This document shows positions 15,672-23,467 of a stretch of 64,000 bases of DNA, one piece after another. The notes under the pieces are model-generated. The model did not search any database and was not told the DNA's origin. It was given only the letters and a program-made list of their open reading frames with translations. How positions within the stretch are numbered: position 1 is the first letter of the stretch; the number at the start of each line of letters is the position of its first letter. The position numbers were made by a program, and so were the translations under genes. The DNA comes from Clostridia bacterium (lineage in GTDB: Bacteria; Bacillota; Clostridia; Christensenellales; CAG-314): positions 279,332 to 343,331 of the forward strand of contig JAVVRZ010000001.1 in the NCBI GenBank assembly GCA_036654455.1, in the 5' to 3' direction.

Positions 15672-17030
15672 TTACATTACGGGAAGAACTATGCCTTGAA
15701 CTATCATAAAGTATAGCAATACCGATACAACGTCTACTATTGTGGTAATTATTGGCGACGCCATCAAGGCTGGGTCGAGTTTACATTTTTTGGCAAGTAT
15801 AGGTAAAGTACAGCCTAACAATTTTGAAAAGATTGCTACGATAAATAGCGTTATTCCAAAAGCAAGCGTTAGCAACCATACCTGAGCGCTTGTAGCGACT
15901 TTGTGAGCGTACATAATCCATATAATAGGAACGTTGACAATAGCAAGGGTTAGTCCTACTAATGCGCCTACGCAAAATTCTCTAAACATAATTTTAAATA
16001 TGTCTTTTGGCTCTACCTCGTCTAAGGCGAGAGCTCGAATAATTAATGTGCTACTTTGAGCCCCGCAGTTTCCACCGGTATCCATAAGGCGAGGAATAAA
16101 GGCTACTACTAAGGGTAAGGCAACAAAGACATTCTCGTAATGAGTAATAACTAGACCGGTTAAAATACCGCTAACCATAAGTATAAGCAACCAAACTATG
16201 CGGTTGGCAAATTGCTTGATAATTGGAGTCTTCATATAAGACTCTCCGCTAGGAAGTAATGCGCCCATCTTATGGATATCTTCGGTCGCTTCTTGTTCTA
16301 GTACGTCCATAGCGTCGTCGACAGTTACTATGCCTACAAGTCTAAGCTCGTTGTCAACAACCGGCAATGCCACAAAACCATATTTTGCAAGCTTCTTTGC
16401 GACTTCTTCTTTATCTTCAAAAGTATTCGCATAGACTATTTGAGTATTCATAATCTTGCCAACTAAGTCGTTCATATTTGCTAGCACCATTGAACGAATA
16501 GTGCACAGCCCCATTAAGTGTCTTTGTTGGTCGGTGACGTAACAAGTATATATGGTTTCTTTGTCAATGCCTGTTATGCGAATACGCTCGAAAGCTTCGG
16601 CTACCGTCATTGTAGATTTAAGGCTGACAAACTCGGTTGTCATTATTGCGCCGGCGCTAGAAGAAGGATATTTCAAAAGTTCGTTGACTTCTTGCCTTGT
16701 TTGTTCGTCGGCTACGGCGATAATACGTTTTGCTACGTTAGCCGGCATTTCTTCGATAATATCTACTAAGTCGTCTACGAATAATTCGTCAAATACAGCT
16801 TTAAGTTCGGGGCGGGTAAAGCCTTTAATCAACATTTCTTGAATGTGACTATCTAACTCGACAAAAGTTTCTGCGGCAAGCTCCTTAGGCAATATCCTAA
16901 AAAGTATAATTTGACTGTGGGCATCAACGTCGGTAATAATCTCGGCGATATCTGCCGCTTGCAAACAAATTAGTCTAGGTCGAGCTTGGGCAAATTTCTT
17001 CTCTTCGATTAATTGTAACAATTCTTCCAT
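15672..17030 (-). CDS. mgtE: Magnesium transporter MgtE
   Basis: 452 residues. An N-terminal superhelical domain (about 1-125) precedes two CBS domains (about 130-250), which sense Mg2+ and gate the pore. The C-terminal five-helix membrane channel (about 280-450) contains the family landmarks PLVVAFIPRLMDTGGNCGAQSS. The start at 17030 has AGGAGG six bases upstream; a longer frame begins inside the leader terminator. Expression should be set by the M-box riboswitch and terminator immediately upstream: Mg2+ binding ends transcription before the gene. Confidence 0.93.
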   Translation of the reverse strand: MEELLQLIEEKKFAQARPRLICLQAADIAEIITDVDAHSQIILFRILPKELAAETFVELDSHIQEMLIKGFTRPELKAVFDELFVDDLVDIIEEMPANVAKRIIAVADEQTRQEVNELLKYPSSSAGAIMTTEFVSLKSTMTVAEAFERIRITGIDKETIYTCYVTDQQRHLMGLCTIRSMVLANMNDLVGKIMNTQIVYANTFEDKEEVAKKLAKYGFVALPVVDNELRLVGIVTVDDAMDVLEQEATEDIHKMGALLPSGESYMKTPIIKQFANRIVWLLILMVSGILTGLVITHYENVFVALPLVVAFIPRLMDTGGNCGAQSSTLIIRALALDEVEPKDIFKIMFREFCVGALVGLTLAIVNVPIIWIMYAHKVATSAQVWLLTLAFGITLFIVAIFSKLLGCTLPILAKKCKLDPALMASPIITTIVDVVSVLLYFMIVQGIVLPVM

Positions 17031-17050
17031 ATTTTCACCTCCTGAATATA

Positions 17051-17077
17051 ACAAAAACCCTGCCGAAAGGCAAGGTT
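17051..17077 (-). terminator. Riboswitch-controlled terminator before mgtE
   Basis: On the minus strand, CCTTGCC-TTTC-GGCAGG forms a stem with one bulge, followed by GTTTTTGTT. It lies between the M-box and the mgtE ribosome binding site, so it is the expression platform. Confidence 0.8.
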
Positions 17078-17099
17078 AAAAGCAAATTAAAAGGCAAAA

Positions 17100-17270
17100 T
17101 ACACTTAAAAACGTATTACCACCATACAAGCTTTAGTATCAAAGGGCGATGAAGTTGCATTAGACTATGCCTTGGTTTCGACATTGTCTGCTAACCTGCG
17201 ATAAGTGTCTCCACTTGTTTGCGGCAGCAACCCGTATCCCTCTGGTAACCTTACCTACCGGAGTATTTAT
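17100..17270 (-). promoter_or_regulatory. M-box (ykoK leader) magnesium riboswitch
   Basis: Read on the minus strand, the leader contains the M-box landmarks GGTAGGTAAGGTTACC, GGGTTGCTGCC, a GTGGAGACAC hairpin and TGTCGAAACC. It sits between a consensus promoter and a terminator directly ahead of mgtE, the usual M-box target. High Mg2+ should favour termination. Exact ends are approximate. Confidence 0.85.
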
Positions 17271-17277
17271 TTCTTTC

Positions 17278-17306
17278 ATTATATATGTACGCTTAAAATT
17301 TGTCAA
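17278..17306 (-). promoter_or_regulatory. mgtE promoter, TTGACA-N17-TATAAT
   Basis: Perfect -35 (17301-17306) and -10 (17278-17283) boxes on the minus strand with 17 bp spacing. Transcription should begin near 17271, the start of the M-box. Confidence 0.85.
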
Positions 17307-17461
17307 GTGATACAATAACAAAAACCTTTTTAACTTTCTTGTTTACTGTTTACTTTACAAGCTTTGCTTTTACACTATCATTATAACAATTAATTGCGCA
17401 TTGTATACGTATGAATTTGTCAACTTAAAAAGAAACTTTGCGAGAGTAATTTAAAAGTATA

Positions 17462-17489
17462 TTGACATTTGACTTTTTAGTGTTATACT
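17462..17489 (+). promoter_or_regulatory. Promoter TTGACA-N16-TATACT
   Basis: -35 at 17462-17467 and -10 at 17484-17489. It precedes the PII-like gene by 38 bases. Confidence 0.7.
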
Positions 17490-17527
17490 TCTATTAATAG
17501 CTATAACAAATCATAAGGAGAGCATAT

Positions 17528-17866
17528 ATGAGAGCAATTTTTTTCGTACTTAAAAATCAACGTTTGCTTACCCCCTTGCTCAATGAGTTAGAAATTAACG
17601 GTATAACCGGCGGTACTCTTATAAATAGCAAAGGTATGGCAAAACAAATGGCAAAGATTAGCGAATTACCTATATTTGGCTCTTTGCATCAACTGCTTAA
17701 CGACGAGGAATACGACGATACCTCGACATTAATTTTTATCGCCGACGAAGTTAAAGAAAAAATAATTCTTTCGGCAATCGAAACTATCGTTGGAAAACTT
17801 GACCAACCAAATAGTGGTATAATATTTGCTATGCCGGTCGATTACACAATAGGACTTAAATTTTAA
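17528..17866 (+). CDS. PII-like signalling protein, unknown ligand
   Basis: 112 residues with the ferredoxin-like pattern of PII relatives: MRAIFFVLKNQRLLTPLL start, NGITGGTLINSKGM, LPIFGSLHQLL and a C-terminal GIIFAMPVDYTIGLKF. The length equals PII, but the uridylylated T-loop tyrosine context of GlnB is missing, so it is one of the diverged PII-like proteins that bind small molecules and dock to partners. No ammonium transporter or glutamine synthetase is adjacent. Transcribed alone from the promoter at 17462-17489, with AAGGAG eight bases before the ATG. Confidence 0.7.
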   Translation: MRAIFFVLKNQRLLTPLLNELEINGITGGTLINSKGMAKQMAKISELPIFGSLHQLLNDEEYDDTSTLIFIADEVKEKIILSAIETIVGKLDQPNSGIIFAMPVDYTIGLKF

Positions 17867-17897
17867 ATTACAAAATATTTAAATTTTTTGCATTTCA

Positions 17898-17969
17898 AAT
17901 TTTTGAAAAAGATAAGACAATAAAATAGAAGTGCTAATTTTTGAAAAAGATAAGACATTATAATAGAAG
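17898..17969. repeat. Two 34 bp direct repeats, offset 38 bp
   Basis: Copies at 17898-17931 and 17936-17969 match at 32 of 34 positions. The second copy ends inside the stem of the following terminator. It is a recent short duplication at the 3' end of the PII-like transcript. Confidence 0.8.
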
Positions 17970-18010
17970 AAGGACGGGAAAATATGAACTTTTCACCGTC
18001 CTTCTTTTAT
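17967..18010 (+). terminator. Strong bidirectional terminator between PII-like gene and spoIVA
   Basis: AAGAAGGACGG at 17967-17977 pairs with CCGTCCTTCTT at 17996-18006, with an inner GAAAA/TTTTC extension and a following TTTATT. It can serve the plus-strand PII-like gene and the convergent spoIVA gene. Confidence 0.8.
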
Positions 18011-18028
18011 TTATTGGAGGCTATTTGC

Positions 18029-19492
18029 TTATAGCAGAATACATACTAGACTGCCCCTGCCTTCGTTAATAATTCTGCCGACGGTTTTGCGGATTTTTTC
18101 TTGCGCTTCGACTGGCATTGACATCAATTTCGTTTGCAAACCTTCCCTTGCAAGGCTAGACAAACTCTTTCCAAACATATTTGTATCCCATATTCCCTTT
18201 GGATTGTTGTCAAATTGCGAAAGCAAATACTGACTTTGTTGTTGAGTGCCTACAAGCGGATTTACTTCGGTTGAAACGTCGACTTGCATAATGTGCAAAC
18301 TTGGCGCAATGGCTTTGAGTTTGACGCCGTATCTACCATTTGACTTAGATATTTCGGGTTCGGCGCATTCCATTTCTTCAACTTGTGGCATAACTATGCC
18401 GTATCCGGTCGCTTTAACCGAGTCGAGAGCGTCTTTAATATGGTCGTATTGTTGTTTGCCATAGGCGCATTCGGTTACAAATGACATTAAAGAGAATTCG
18501 TCGTCAATGCTTCTTCCGGCTTGTTTGCTTAAACAATCATAAAATAGCTTTGGTTCGGCTTTGACGGCATAATTTACCGTTCCATCGCCCATATTCATAT
18601 TGTCTACGTCGATTTGCGCAAGTTGACTGTCGCTGATAAATTGGCTTGTAAAGCTATTAGCGTCGCTCATTTTACGCATTGAAGCAACACAAGCTTTAAG
18701 TTTGTCAATAATGCTACAAATTAAAGGGTGGCTAGGCGGTAAAGTTTGCATCCACTTAGGAACGCTAATCGCAAGTTTTCTAATTGGAAATTCTTCAAGA
18801 ACTTTTTCTAAAATTTCTTCTATTTGCTTAGTAGTAATATTGATTAAATCTACGCAAAGTACGTTAACATTATACTTTTGTCGAAGTTGATTTGCTAAAT
18901 TTTGGCACGCTTCGTCTTGCGGGCGTTTACTGTTTAACAAAACAATAAATGGTTTGCCTAAATTTTTAAGCTCTTTTATAACTTTTTCTTCGCTAGAAAC
19001 ATAATTTTGCCTAGCTATGTCGGTAATTGTGCCGTCAGTTGTTACAACTACGGCAATATTGCTGTGGTCTTGCACGACTTTTTTAGTTCCTATTTCGGCG
19101 GCTTGTTCAAATGGCATAGCGTCCTTTGACCACGGAGTTTTTACAAGCCTTGAATGTTGGTTTTCTTCGTGTCCCATAGCGCCGTCAATTAAATAGCCGA
19201 CGCAATCAATTAGTTTGGCGTTTACCTGCATTTTTTCGCCGATTGTCAGTCGAACAGCCTGCGCCGGCACGAATTTAGGCTCGGTTGTCATAATCGTTCG
19301 GCCTTCGGCAGATTGTGGCAACTCGTCGGTAGCTCGGGCAAGGTCTGCCTTGTCGCTAATTTTTGGCAAAACGACCTTCTCCATAAATTGCGAAACAAAG
19401 GTACTTTTACCCGTTCTTACCGGACCTACCACGCCTATATAGATATCGCCCTTAGTTCTCTTTGCAATATCTTGGTATATATCATACTGCAT
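18029..19492 (-). CDS. spoIVA: Stage IV sporulation protein A (spore coat ATPase)
   Basis: 487 residues, close to the usual 492. SpoIVA binds the outer forespore membrane, hydrolyses ATP and polymerises into the basement layer of the spore coat. Walker A GPVRTGKST is at about 23-31, followed by the highly conserved LPQSAEGRTIMTTEPKFVP region and DCVGYLIDGAMGHEE. The C-terminus GRIINEGRGSLVCILL keeps the hydrophobic tail needed for membrane docking. GGGAGGG lies seven bases before the ATG. A possible sigma-E-like promoter (CATAAAAT as -10) is upstream but weak. Single gene. Confidence 0.96.
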   Translation of the reverse strand: MQYDIYQDIAKRTKGDIYIGVVGPVRTGKSTFVSQFMEKVVLPKISDKADLARATDELPQSAEGRTIMTTEPKFVPAQAVRLTIGEKMQVNAKLIDCVGYLIDGAMGHEENQHSRLVKTPWSKDAMPFEQAAEIGTKKVVQDHSNIAVVVTTDGTITDIARQNYVSSEEKVIKELKNLGKPFIVLLNSKRPQDEACQNLANQLRQKYNVNVLCVDLINITTKQIEEILEKVLEEFPIRKLAISVPKWMQTLPPSHPLICSIIDKLKACVASMRKMSDANSFTSQFISDSQLAQIDVDNMNMGDGTVNYAVKAEPKLFYDCLSKQAGRSIDDEFSLMSFVTECAYGKQQYDHIKDALDSVKATGYGIVMPQVEEMECAEPEISKSNGRYGVKLKAIAPSLHIMQVDVSTEVNPLVGTQQQSQYLLSQFDNNPKGIWDTNMFGKSLSSLAREGLQTKLMSMPVEAQEKIRKTVGRIINEGRGSLVCILL

Positions 19493-19590
19493 TTGTCAAC
19501 CCTCCCAAAAATAACTTATCACTTGTTAATTTTATGTAGGCAAAAGTTAAATATAGAACTACATTATAAAAAAATCTAAAACAAATAAGA

Positions 19591-19619
19591 AAAAACAGCC
19601 TTAAATAATTAAGGCTGTT
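19591..19619 (-). terminator. Terminator of the rluA-der operon
   Basis: AACAGCCTTAA / TTAAGGCTGTT stem (19594-19604 with 19609-19619), loop ATAA, followed on the minus strand by TTTTTCTTATTT. Confidence 0.75.
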
Positions 19620-19719
19620 AAAATATGCCGATAAGTAATAAAACATATTTAAATTGTTAGATATTGTCTGGTAAGTCTTAGAATAATTAAAGTTTAAACA
19701 AAATTAGCTAAAACAAAAA

Positions 19720-21039
19720 TTATTCGTCCTTTTCGTTACCGCCTCTAATTACTATTCTAAGCGGAGTACCTTGAAGGTCAAAAGTCTTACGCAAATAATT
19801 AGTTAAATAACGCTTGTAAGAAAAGTGCATAAGCGTAGGCGTATTTACAAATATTACAAAGGTAGGCGGACAAACGCTAACTTGGGTAGCGTATTTAATC
19901 TTTAACCTCTTACCGGCTTTACTTGGAGGTTCTACCGACGACACAGCGTCGCCAATACAATCGTTAAGTAGACCTGTCGTAGCTCTAAAATTAGCCTTAG
20001 CAAAGACGTAGTCAATTTGCTCCCACAGTTTGCTAACTCTTTGTCCGGTAAGCGCCGAAGTAGTGGTTGCGATAAAGTAATCCATAAAAGCAAGGTCGGC
20101 TTTAAGCTGATTGTTAAATTTATTTACGGTGTTAGAATCTTTTTCGATTGTATCCCATTTATTTATAACAACTACGCTAGGCTTGCCTTGTTCGTGACAA
20201 TATGCGGCTATTTTAACGTCTTGTTCGGATATTTCGCTAGAAGCGTCAATTACAATTAAGCAAACGTCGGCTCGACGAATTGAGGCAAGCGAACGAACTA
20301 CGCTATATTGTTCGATAGTCGAGTCTTCGATAGAACGTTTACGCCTAATACCTGCGGTGTCAATCAAAGTGTAATTTTTGCCGTTTACGGTCACTCTTGT
20401 ATCGATGCTATCTCGGGTTGTGCCTGCAATGTCGGTAACTATTGAACGGTCGTAACCTAGCAATTTGTTTACAAGCGAAGATTTGCCCACGTTAGGTTTG
20501 CCAACAACGGCTACTTTAACATTTTCTACCGTGTCAACAGGCTCGACGCTAGGCAAGTGTTCAAGAACCTTGTCGAGAAGTTCGCCTAGACCTAGCTTTT
20601 GTTCGGCAGAAATTGGTATAGGCTCGCCCATACCTAAGCCGTAGTAATCGCATAAGTTAAGGGTAGAGAAGTCGTCTATTTTGTTGACTACAAGCAATAC
20701 CGGCTTTTTTGAACGTCTAAGTAAGCTTGCTATGTCAAAGTCGTCGGCTGTTAGTTCGCTTCTGCCGTCGACAAAAAATAAAATACAATCGCAAACTTCA
20801 ATAGCAAGTTCGGCTTGTTTAACTATATGCGTGTGCATTGTATCGGTAGATTTTAACTCGATACCGCCCGTATCTACAATAGTAAATTGATGCCCTAGCC
20901 AATCTACGTCCGAATATATGCGGTCACGAGTAACGCCCGGCGTGTCTAAGACGATTGAAATTCGGCTACCGCTAATTTTATTGAAAAATGTTGACTTGCC
21001 TACGTTAGGTTTGCCAATAATAGCTACTAATGGTTTCAT
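19720..21039 (-). CDS. der: Ribosome biogenesis GTPase Der (EngA)
   Basis: 439 residues. It carries tandem G domains: G1 motifs GKPNVGKST (about 8-16) and GKPNVGKSS (about 182-190), with DTPGVTRD/DTGG and DIAGTTRD/DTAG switch motifs and NKID/NKWD G4 motifs. The C-terminal KH-like domain (about 355-439) binds rRNA. Der is needed for 50S subunit assembly. It follows a pseudouridine synthase gene by 15 bases, so two RNA or ribosome maturation functions share an operon. Confidence 0.97.
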   Translation of the reverse strand: MKPLVAIIGKPNVGKSTFFNKISGSRISIVLDTPGVTRDRIYSDVDWLGHQFTIVDTGGIELKSTDTMHTHIVKQAELAIEVCDCILFFVDGRSELTADDFDIASLLRRSKKPVLLVVNKIDDFSTLNLCDYYGLGMGEPIPISAEQKLGLGELLDKVLEHLPSVEPVDTVENVKVAVVGKPNVGKSSLVNKLLGYDRSIVTDIAGTTRDSIDTRVTVNGKNYTLIDTAGIRRKRSIEDSTIEQYSVVRSLASIRRADVCLIVIDASSEISEQDVKIAAYCHEQGKPSVVVINKWDTIEKDSNTVNKFNNQLKADLAFMDYFIATTTSALTGQRVSKLWEQIDYVFAKANFRATTGLLNDCIGDAVSSVEPPSKAGKRLKIKYATQVSVCPPTFVIFVNTPTLMHFSYKRYLTNYLRKTFDLQGTPLRIVIRGGNEKDE

Positions 21040-21054
21040 ATAATTTCCTTTAAA

Positions 21055-21903
21055 CTAGAAAGTGACTAGGTCAAACAAGTCAATATCGGTTTTTACGACT
21101 GTGGAGTCGAGATAATGCAACGGAGAATTTTTCTCAAAGTGAAAAGTAAGTTTGTAACAGTATAAGGCTTGTTGTTTAACTTTGTACTTCTTACTAATGG
21201 CATTGACTCCATATTTGCCGTCGCCAACTATTGGTAAATTGTGAAAAGCCAGGTGCGCCCTTATTTGGTGTGTACGTCCTGTAACTAGCGTTACGTCAAG
21301 CAAAGACAGTTCGCCTTTGCGTTTAATAAATTTGTAATGTGTTTCTATCGGCGAATATCCAACTTTTTGGGTTGAAGAAACATATACTTGACTCTTTTTG
21401 CTATCTTTAAATAAAAAATCTTTAAGAATTTCGCTCTTTTTGGGTTGTCCGCTAACTAGACAATAGTATTGTTTGTCAAGTTCCCTATCTTTAAACACTT
21501 TGAGCAGTTCTTTTTCGGCAACATCGTTTAAGGCAAACAAAACTAACCCCATAGTGTTGCGGTCAAGCCTGTGAACGGCTTTAACTGTAATTTCGTCAAG
21601 TTGAGCGTTAAGACGAGTTGTCAAACTGTCCTCGCCTTCAACTTCAATTCCTGCCATTTTGTTTGCGACAAGAATATTTGTGTCTTGAAAAACAATCTCG
21701 ATATTATCTTTTTCTCTATCTTTAATGTAGATATTGATAATGTCGCCAGTGTTGACATAAACGTCTTCGCCAATACGCCTACCATTGACTTTTACATTGC
21801 GATTGTTAATTACTTTAACAATTTGGAAAAAGCCTAACTCGGTATTTTTTGCTATCGCATCAGATAACAAAGTACGATTTAAAATTTTAATTTCTTGTAA
21901 CAT
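21055..21903 (-). CDS. RluA-family pseudouridine synthase
   Basis: 282 residues. An N-terminal S4-like RNA-binding segment (about 1-65) precedes the catalytic domain, whose HRLDRNTMGLVLFA motif (about 112-125) carries the catalytic Asp. TGRTHQIRAHLA and PIVGDGKYG are also canonical. It isomerises uridine in rRNA or tRNA; the exact target cannot be read from sequence. The ATG at 21903 has no ribosome binding site, and a perfect -10 box ends only six bases upstream, so the message appears leaderless. Confidence 0.9.
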   Translation of the reverse strand: MLQEIKILNRTLLSDAIAKNTELGFFQIVKVINNRNVKVNGRRIGEDVYVNTGDIINIYIKDREKDNIEIVFQDTNILVANKMAGIEVEGEDSLTTRLNAQLDEITVKAVHRLDRNTMGLVLFALNDVAEKELLKVFKDRELDKQYYCLVSGQPKKSEILKDFLFKDSKKSQVYVSSTQKVGYSPIETHYKFIKRKGELSLLDVTLVTGRTHQIRAHLAFHNLPIVGDGKYGVNAISKKYKVKQQALYCYKLTFHFEKNSPLHYLDSTVVKTDIDLFDLVTF

Positions 21904-21909
21904 AGAAAT

Positions 21910-21938
21910 ATTATACCAAAAAAAGATAAAAGTAGCAA
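21910..21938 (-). promoter_or_regulatory. Promoter giving a leaderless rluA-der mRNA, TTGCTA-N17-TATAAT
   Basis: On the minus strand -35 at 21933-21938, -10 at 21910-21915, then ATTTCT and the ATG. The expected transcription start coincides with the start codon. Confidence 0.7.
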
Positions 21939-21964
21939 CTACTTATACAAAATAGTGTTTCTTA

Positions 21965-22000
21965 AATTAAAATTAGCTAGTCAAATATTTAACTAGCTAA
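21965..22000 (-). terminator. Terminator of ylmC
   Basis: TTAGCTAGT (21973-21981) pairs with ACTAGCTAA (21992-22000), followed on the minus strand by TTTTAATTT. Confidence 0.65.
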
Positions 22001-22071
22001 AATACTTTTTAAAAGATTAATTGTTTTAACTTCTTCGCCATTCAACCTTGTTTATAATTTAAGGCGTATAT

Positions 22072-22380
22072 TTAGTCTTCGTCGATAATGTAGTCGCAAA
22101 AATGTTTGCCTTTGGGATTTTTTGGCGGAGTTGAGTTACATTCAAACTGCTTGCTTGTAACATAGACAAGTATACAGTCGTCGCCGATACGTTTAACCTG
22201 CGTCCACGGAATATACAAATCGTCTTTGCTACGAAAAACCTTGCGTTCTTGTGGCACAACTATGCCTTTTATTACGCAATTTTCGCTACTTATTACTATA
22301 TCGCATATTCTTCCTAGCCTTCGCCCGTCGGTAACGTTGATAACTTCTTTACTTCTTAGCTCGTTATAGGTAATATCCAT
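22072..22380 (-). CDS. YlmC/YmxH family PRC-barrel sporulation protein
   Basis: 102 residues with a single PRC-barrel domain: ELRSKEVINVTDGRRLGRICDIVI at the start and YIPWTQVKRIGDDCILV at the end. In Bacillus and Clostridia this small family lies next to sigG, as here, and is made during sporulation; its molecular role is not settled. The ATG at 22380 has AGAGG six bases upstream. The longer frame from 22440 has no such signal. Confidence 0.85.
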   Translation of the reverse strand: MDITYNELRSKEVINVTDGRRLGRICDIVISSENCVIKGIVVPQERKVFRSKDDLYIPWTQVKRIGDDCILVYVTSKQFECNSTPPKNPKGKHFCDYIIDED

Positions 22381-22441
22381 TAATAACCTCTTAATATTTG
22401 TTATTATAAGTTTAGTTTGAGTTGAGTTTTTATATGACAAA

Positions 22442-22517
22442 AAACAAGCTTTTTCTTTAAAATATTACTTATAAACTGTAAACAAGCTTTTTCTTTAAAA
22501 TATTACTTATAAACTGT
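22442..22517. repeat. Perfect tandem duplication of 38 bp
   Basis: Bases 22442-22479 are repeated exactly at 22480-22517. It fills most of the spacer between the sigG stop and the ylmC start and may alter ylmC leader or promoter spacing. Perfect identity means it is very recent or maintained. Confidence 0.95.
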
Positions 22518-22554
22518 ATTTATAATTTAAATACATATTTAAGCGATTTATCGA

Positions 22555-23325
22555 CTACATATATTGTTTTAACTCTAAAAATGCGTTTTTTTCTAATCTA
22601 GAAACTTGCGCCTGAGAAATTCCAACTTCTTTTGATACTTCGCATTGAGTTTTTCCTTCATAGTAACGAAGTCGCAAAATATTTTGTTCTCTTTCGCCTA
22701 ATTTTTTTATAGCTTGACTAAGCGTAACGTTATCTATCCAAACATCGTCGTTTCCGGACTTGTCGGCAATTTGGTCGACATAAAGTAGGCAATCTTTGTC
22801 GTCGCTATAAACGGGTTCGTAGAGCGAAATTGGTTCGTTTATGGCGTCAAGACAGTAAGTTATTTTTTCAATAGGTAGGTCTAGGGCTTGCGATACATTG
22901 TTGAGGTCTATTTCGTCGCTACTTTGCTGTTCAAGAAGTTCTCTTGCAAACATAACTTGATACGCCGTATCCCTTATGCCCCTTGAAACTCTCATACTAT
23001 TTGTTTCTCTTAAATTGCGTCTAATCTCGCCTATTATCATAGGCACGGCATAAGTGCTAAATTTGACGTTTAAGTCAATGTTGAAGTTGTCGACTGCTTT
23101 GACAAGTCCTACGCAACCAACTTGAAATAAATCGTCTAGATTATTGCTTCTTGCCGTATATCTTTGAACTACCGATAAAACTAACCTTAAATTTGATATT
23201 ATAAATTGTTTTCGAACTTCATTATCGCCCGACTTTATTTGTTTTAACATCTCAAAAGACTCTTTATAGGATATTTTTGGCAATTCCGCCGTATTTACAC
23301 CGCATATAACAACTTTTTTAACCAT
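22555..23325 (-). CDS. sigG: Sporulation sigma factor SigG (late forespore)
   Basis: 256 residues. The N-terminus VKKVVICGVNTAELPKIS is the SigG hallmark (KVEICGVDTSKLPVL in Bacillus). Region 2 (DDLFQVGCVGLVKAVDNF, FSTYAVPMIIGEIRR) and region 4 (LGEREQNILRLRYYEGKTQCEV, ISQAQVSRLEK) are intact. It directs forespore transcription after engulfment. GGAGG lies seven bases upstream of the ATG. Gene order sigG-ylmC matches Bacillus. Confidence 0.95.
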   Translation of the reverse strand: MVKKVVICGVNTAELPKISYKESFEMLKQIKSGDNEVRKQFIISNLRLVLSVVQRYTARSNNLDDLFQVGCVGLVKAVDNFNIDLNVKFSTYAVPMIIGEIRRNLRETNSMRVSRGIRDTAYQVMFARELLEQQSSDEIDLNNVSQALDLPIEKITYCLDAINEPISLYEPVYSDDKDCLLYVDQIADKSGNDDVWIDNVTLSQAIKKLGEREQNILRLRYYEGKTQCEVSKEVGISQAQVSRLEKNAFLELKQYM

Positions 23326-23406
23326 AAAACACCTCCAAAATATCTTGCTAGACCTATTTTGCGCTAATTAATCTAAAATATACAATAAAAAGTGTCGCAA
23401 ACTATG

Positions 23407-23435
23407 TTGACATTAGAACAAATATACATTAAAAT
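23407..23435 (+). promoter_or_regulatory. Promoter of IlvD-like gene, TTGACA-N17-TAAAAT
   Basis: -35 at 23407-23412 and -10 at 23430-23435. It implies vegetative (sigma-A) expression of the downstream gene, although the divergent neighbour is sigG. Confidence 0.75.
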
Positions 23436-23467
23436 TATATAGACAAATAATACAAAAGGTAGAAATT

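Noticed and set aside
17959..17989. Promoter within the second 34 bp repeat (TTGAAA and TATAAT)
   Set aside because: The spacing is only about 12 bases and it leads straight into a terminator.
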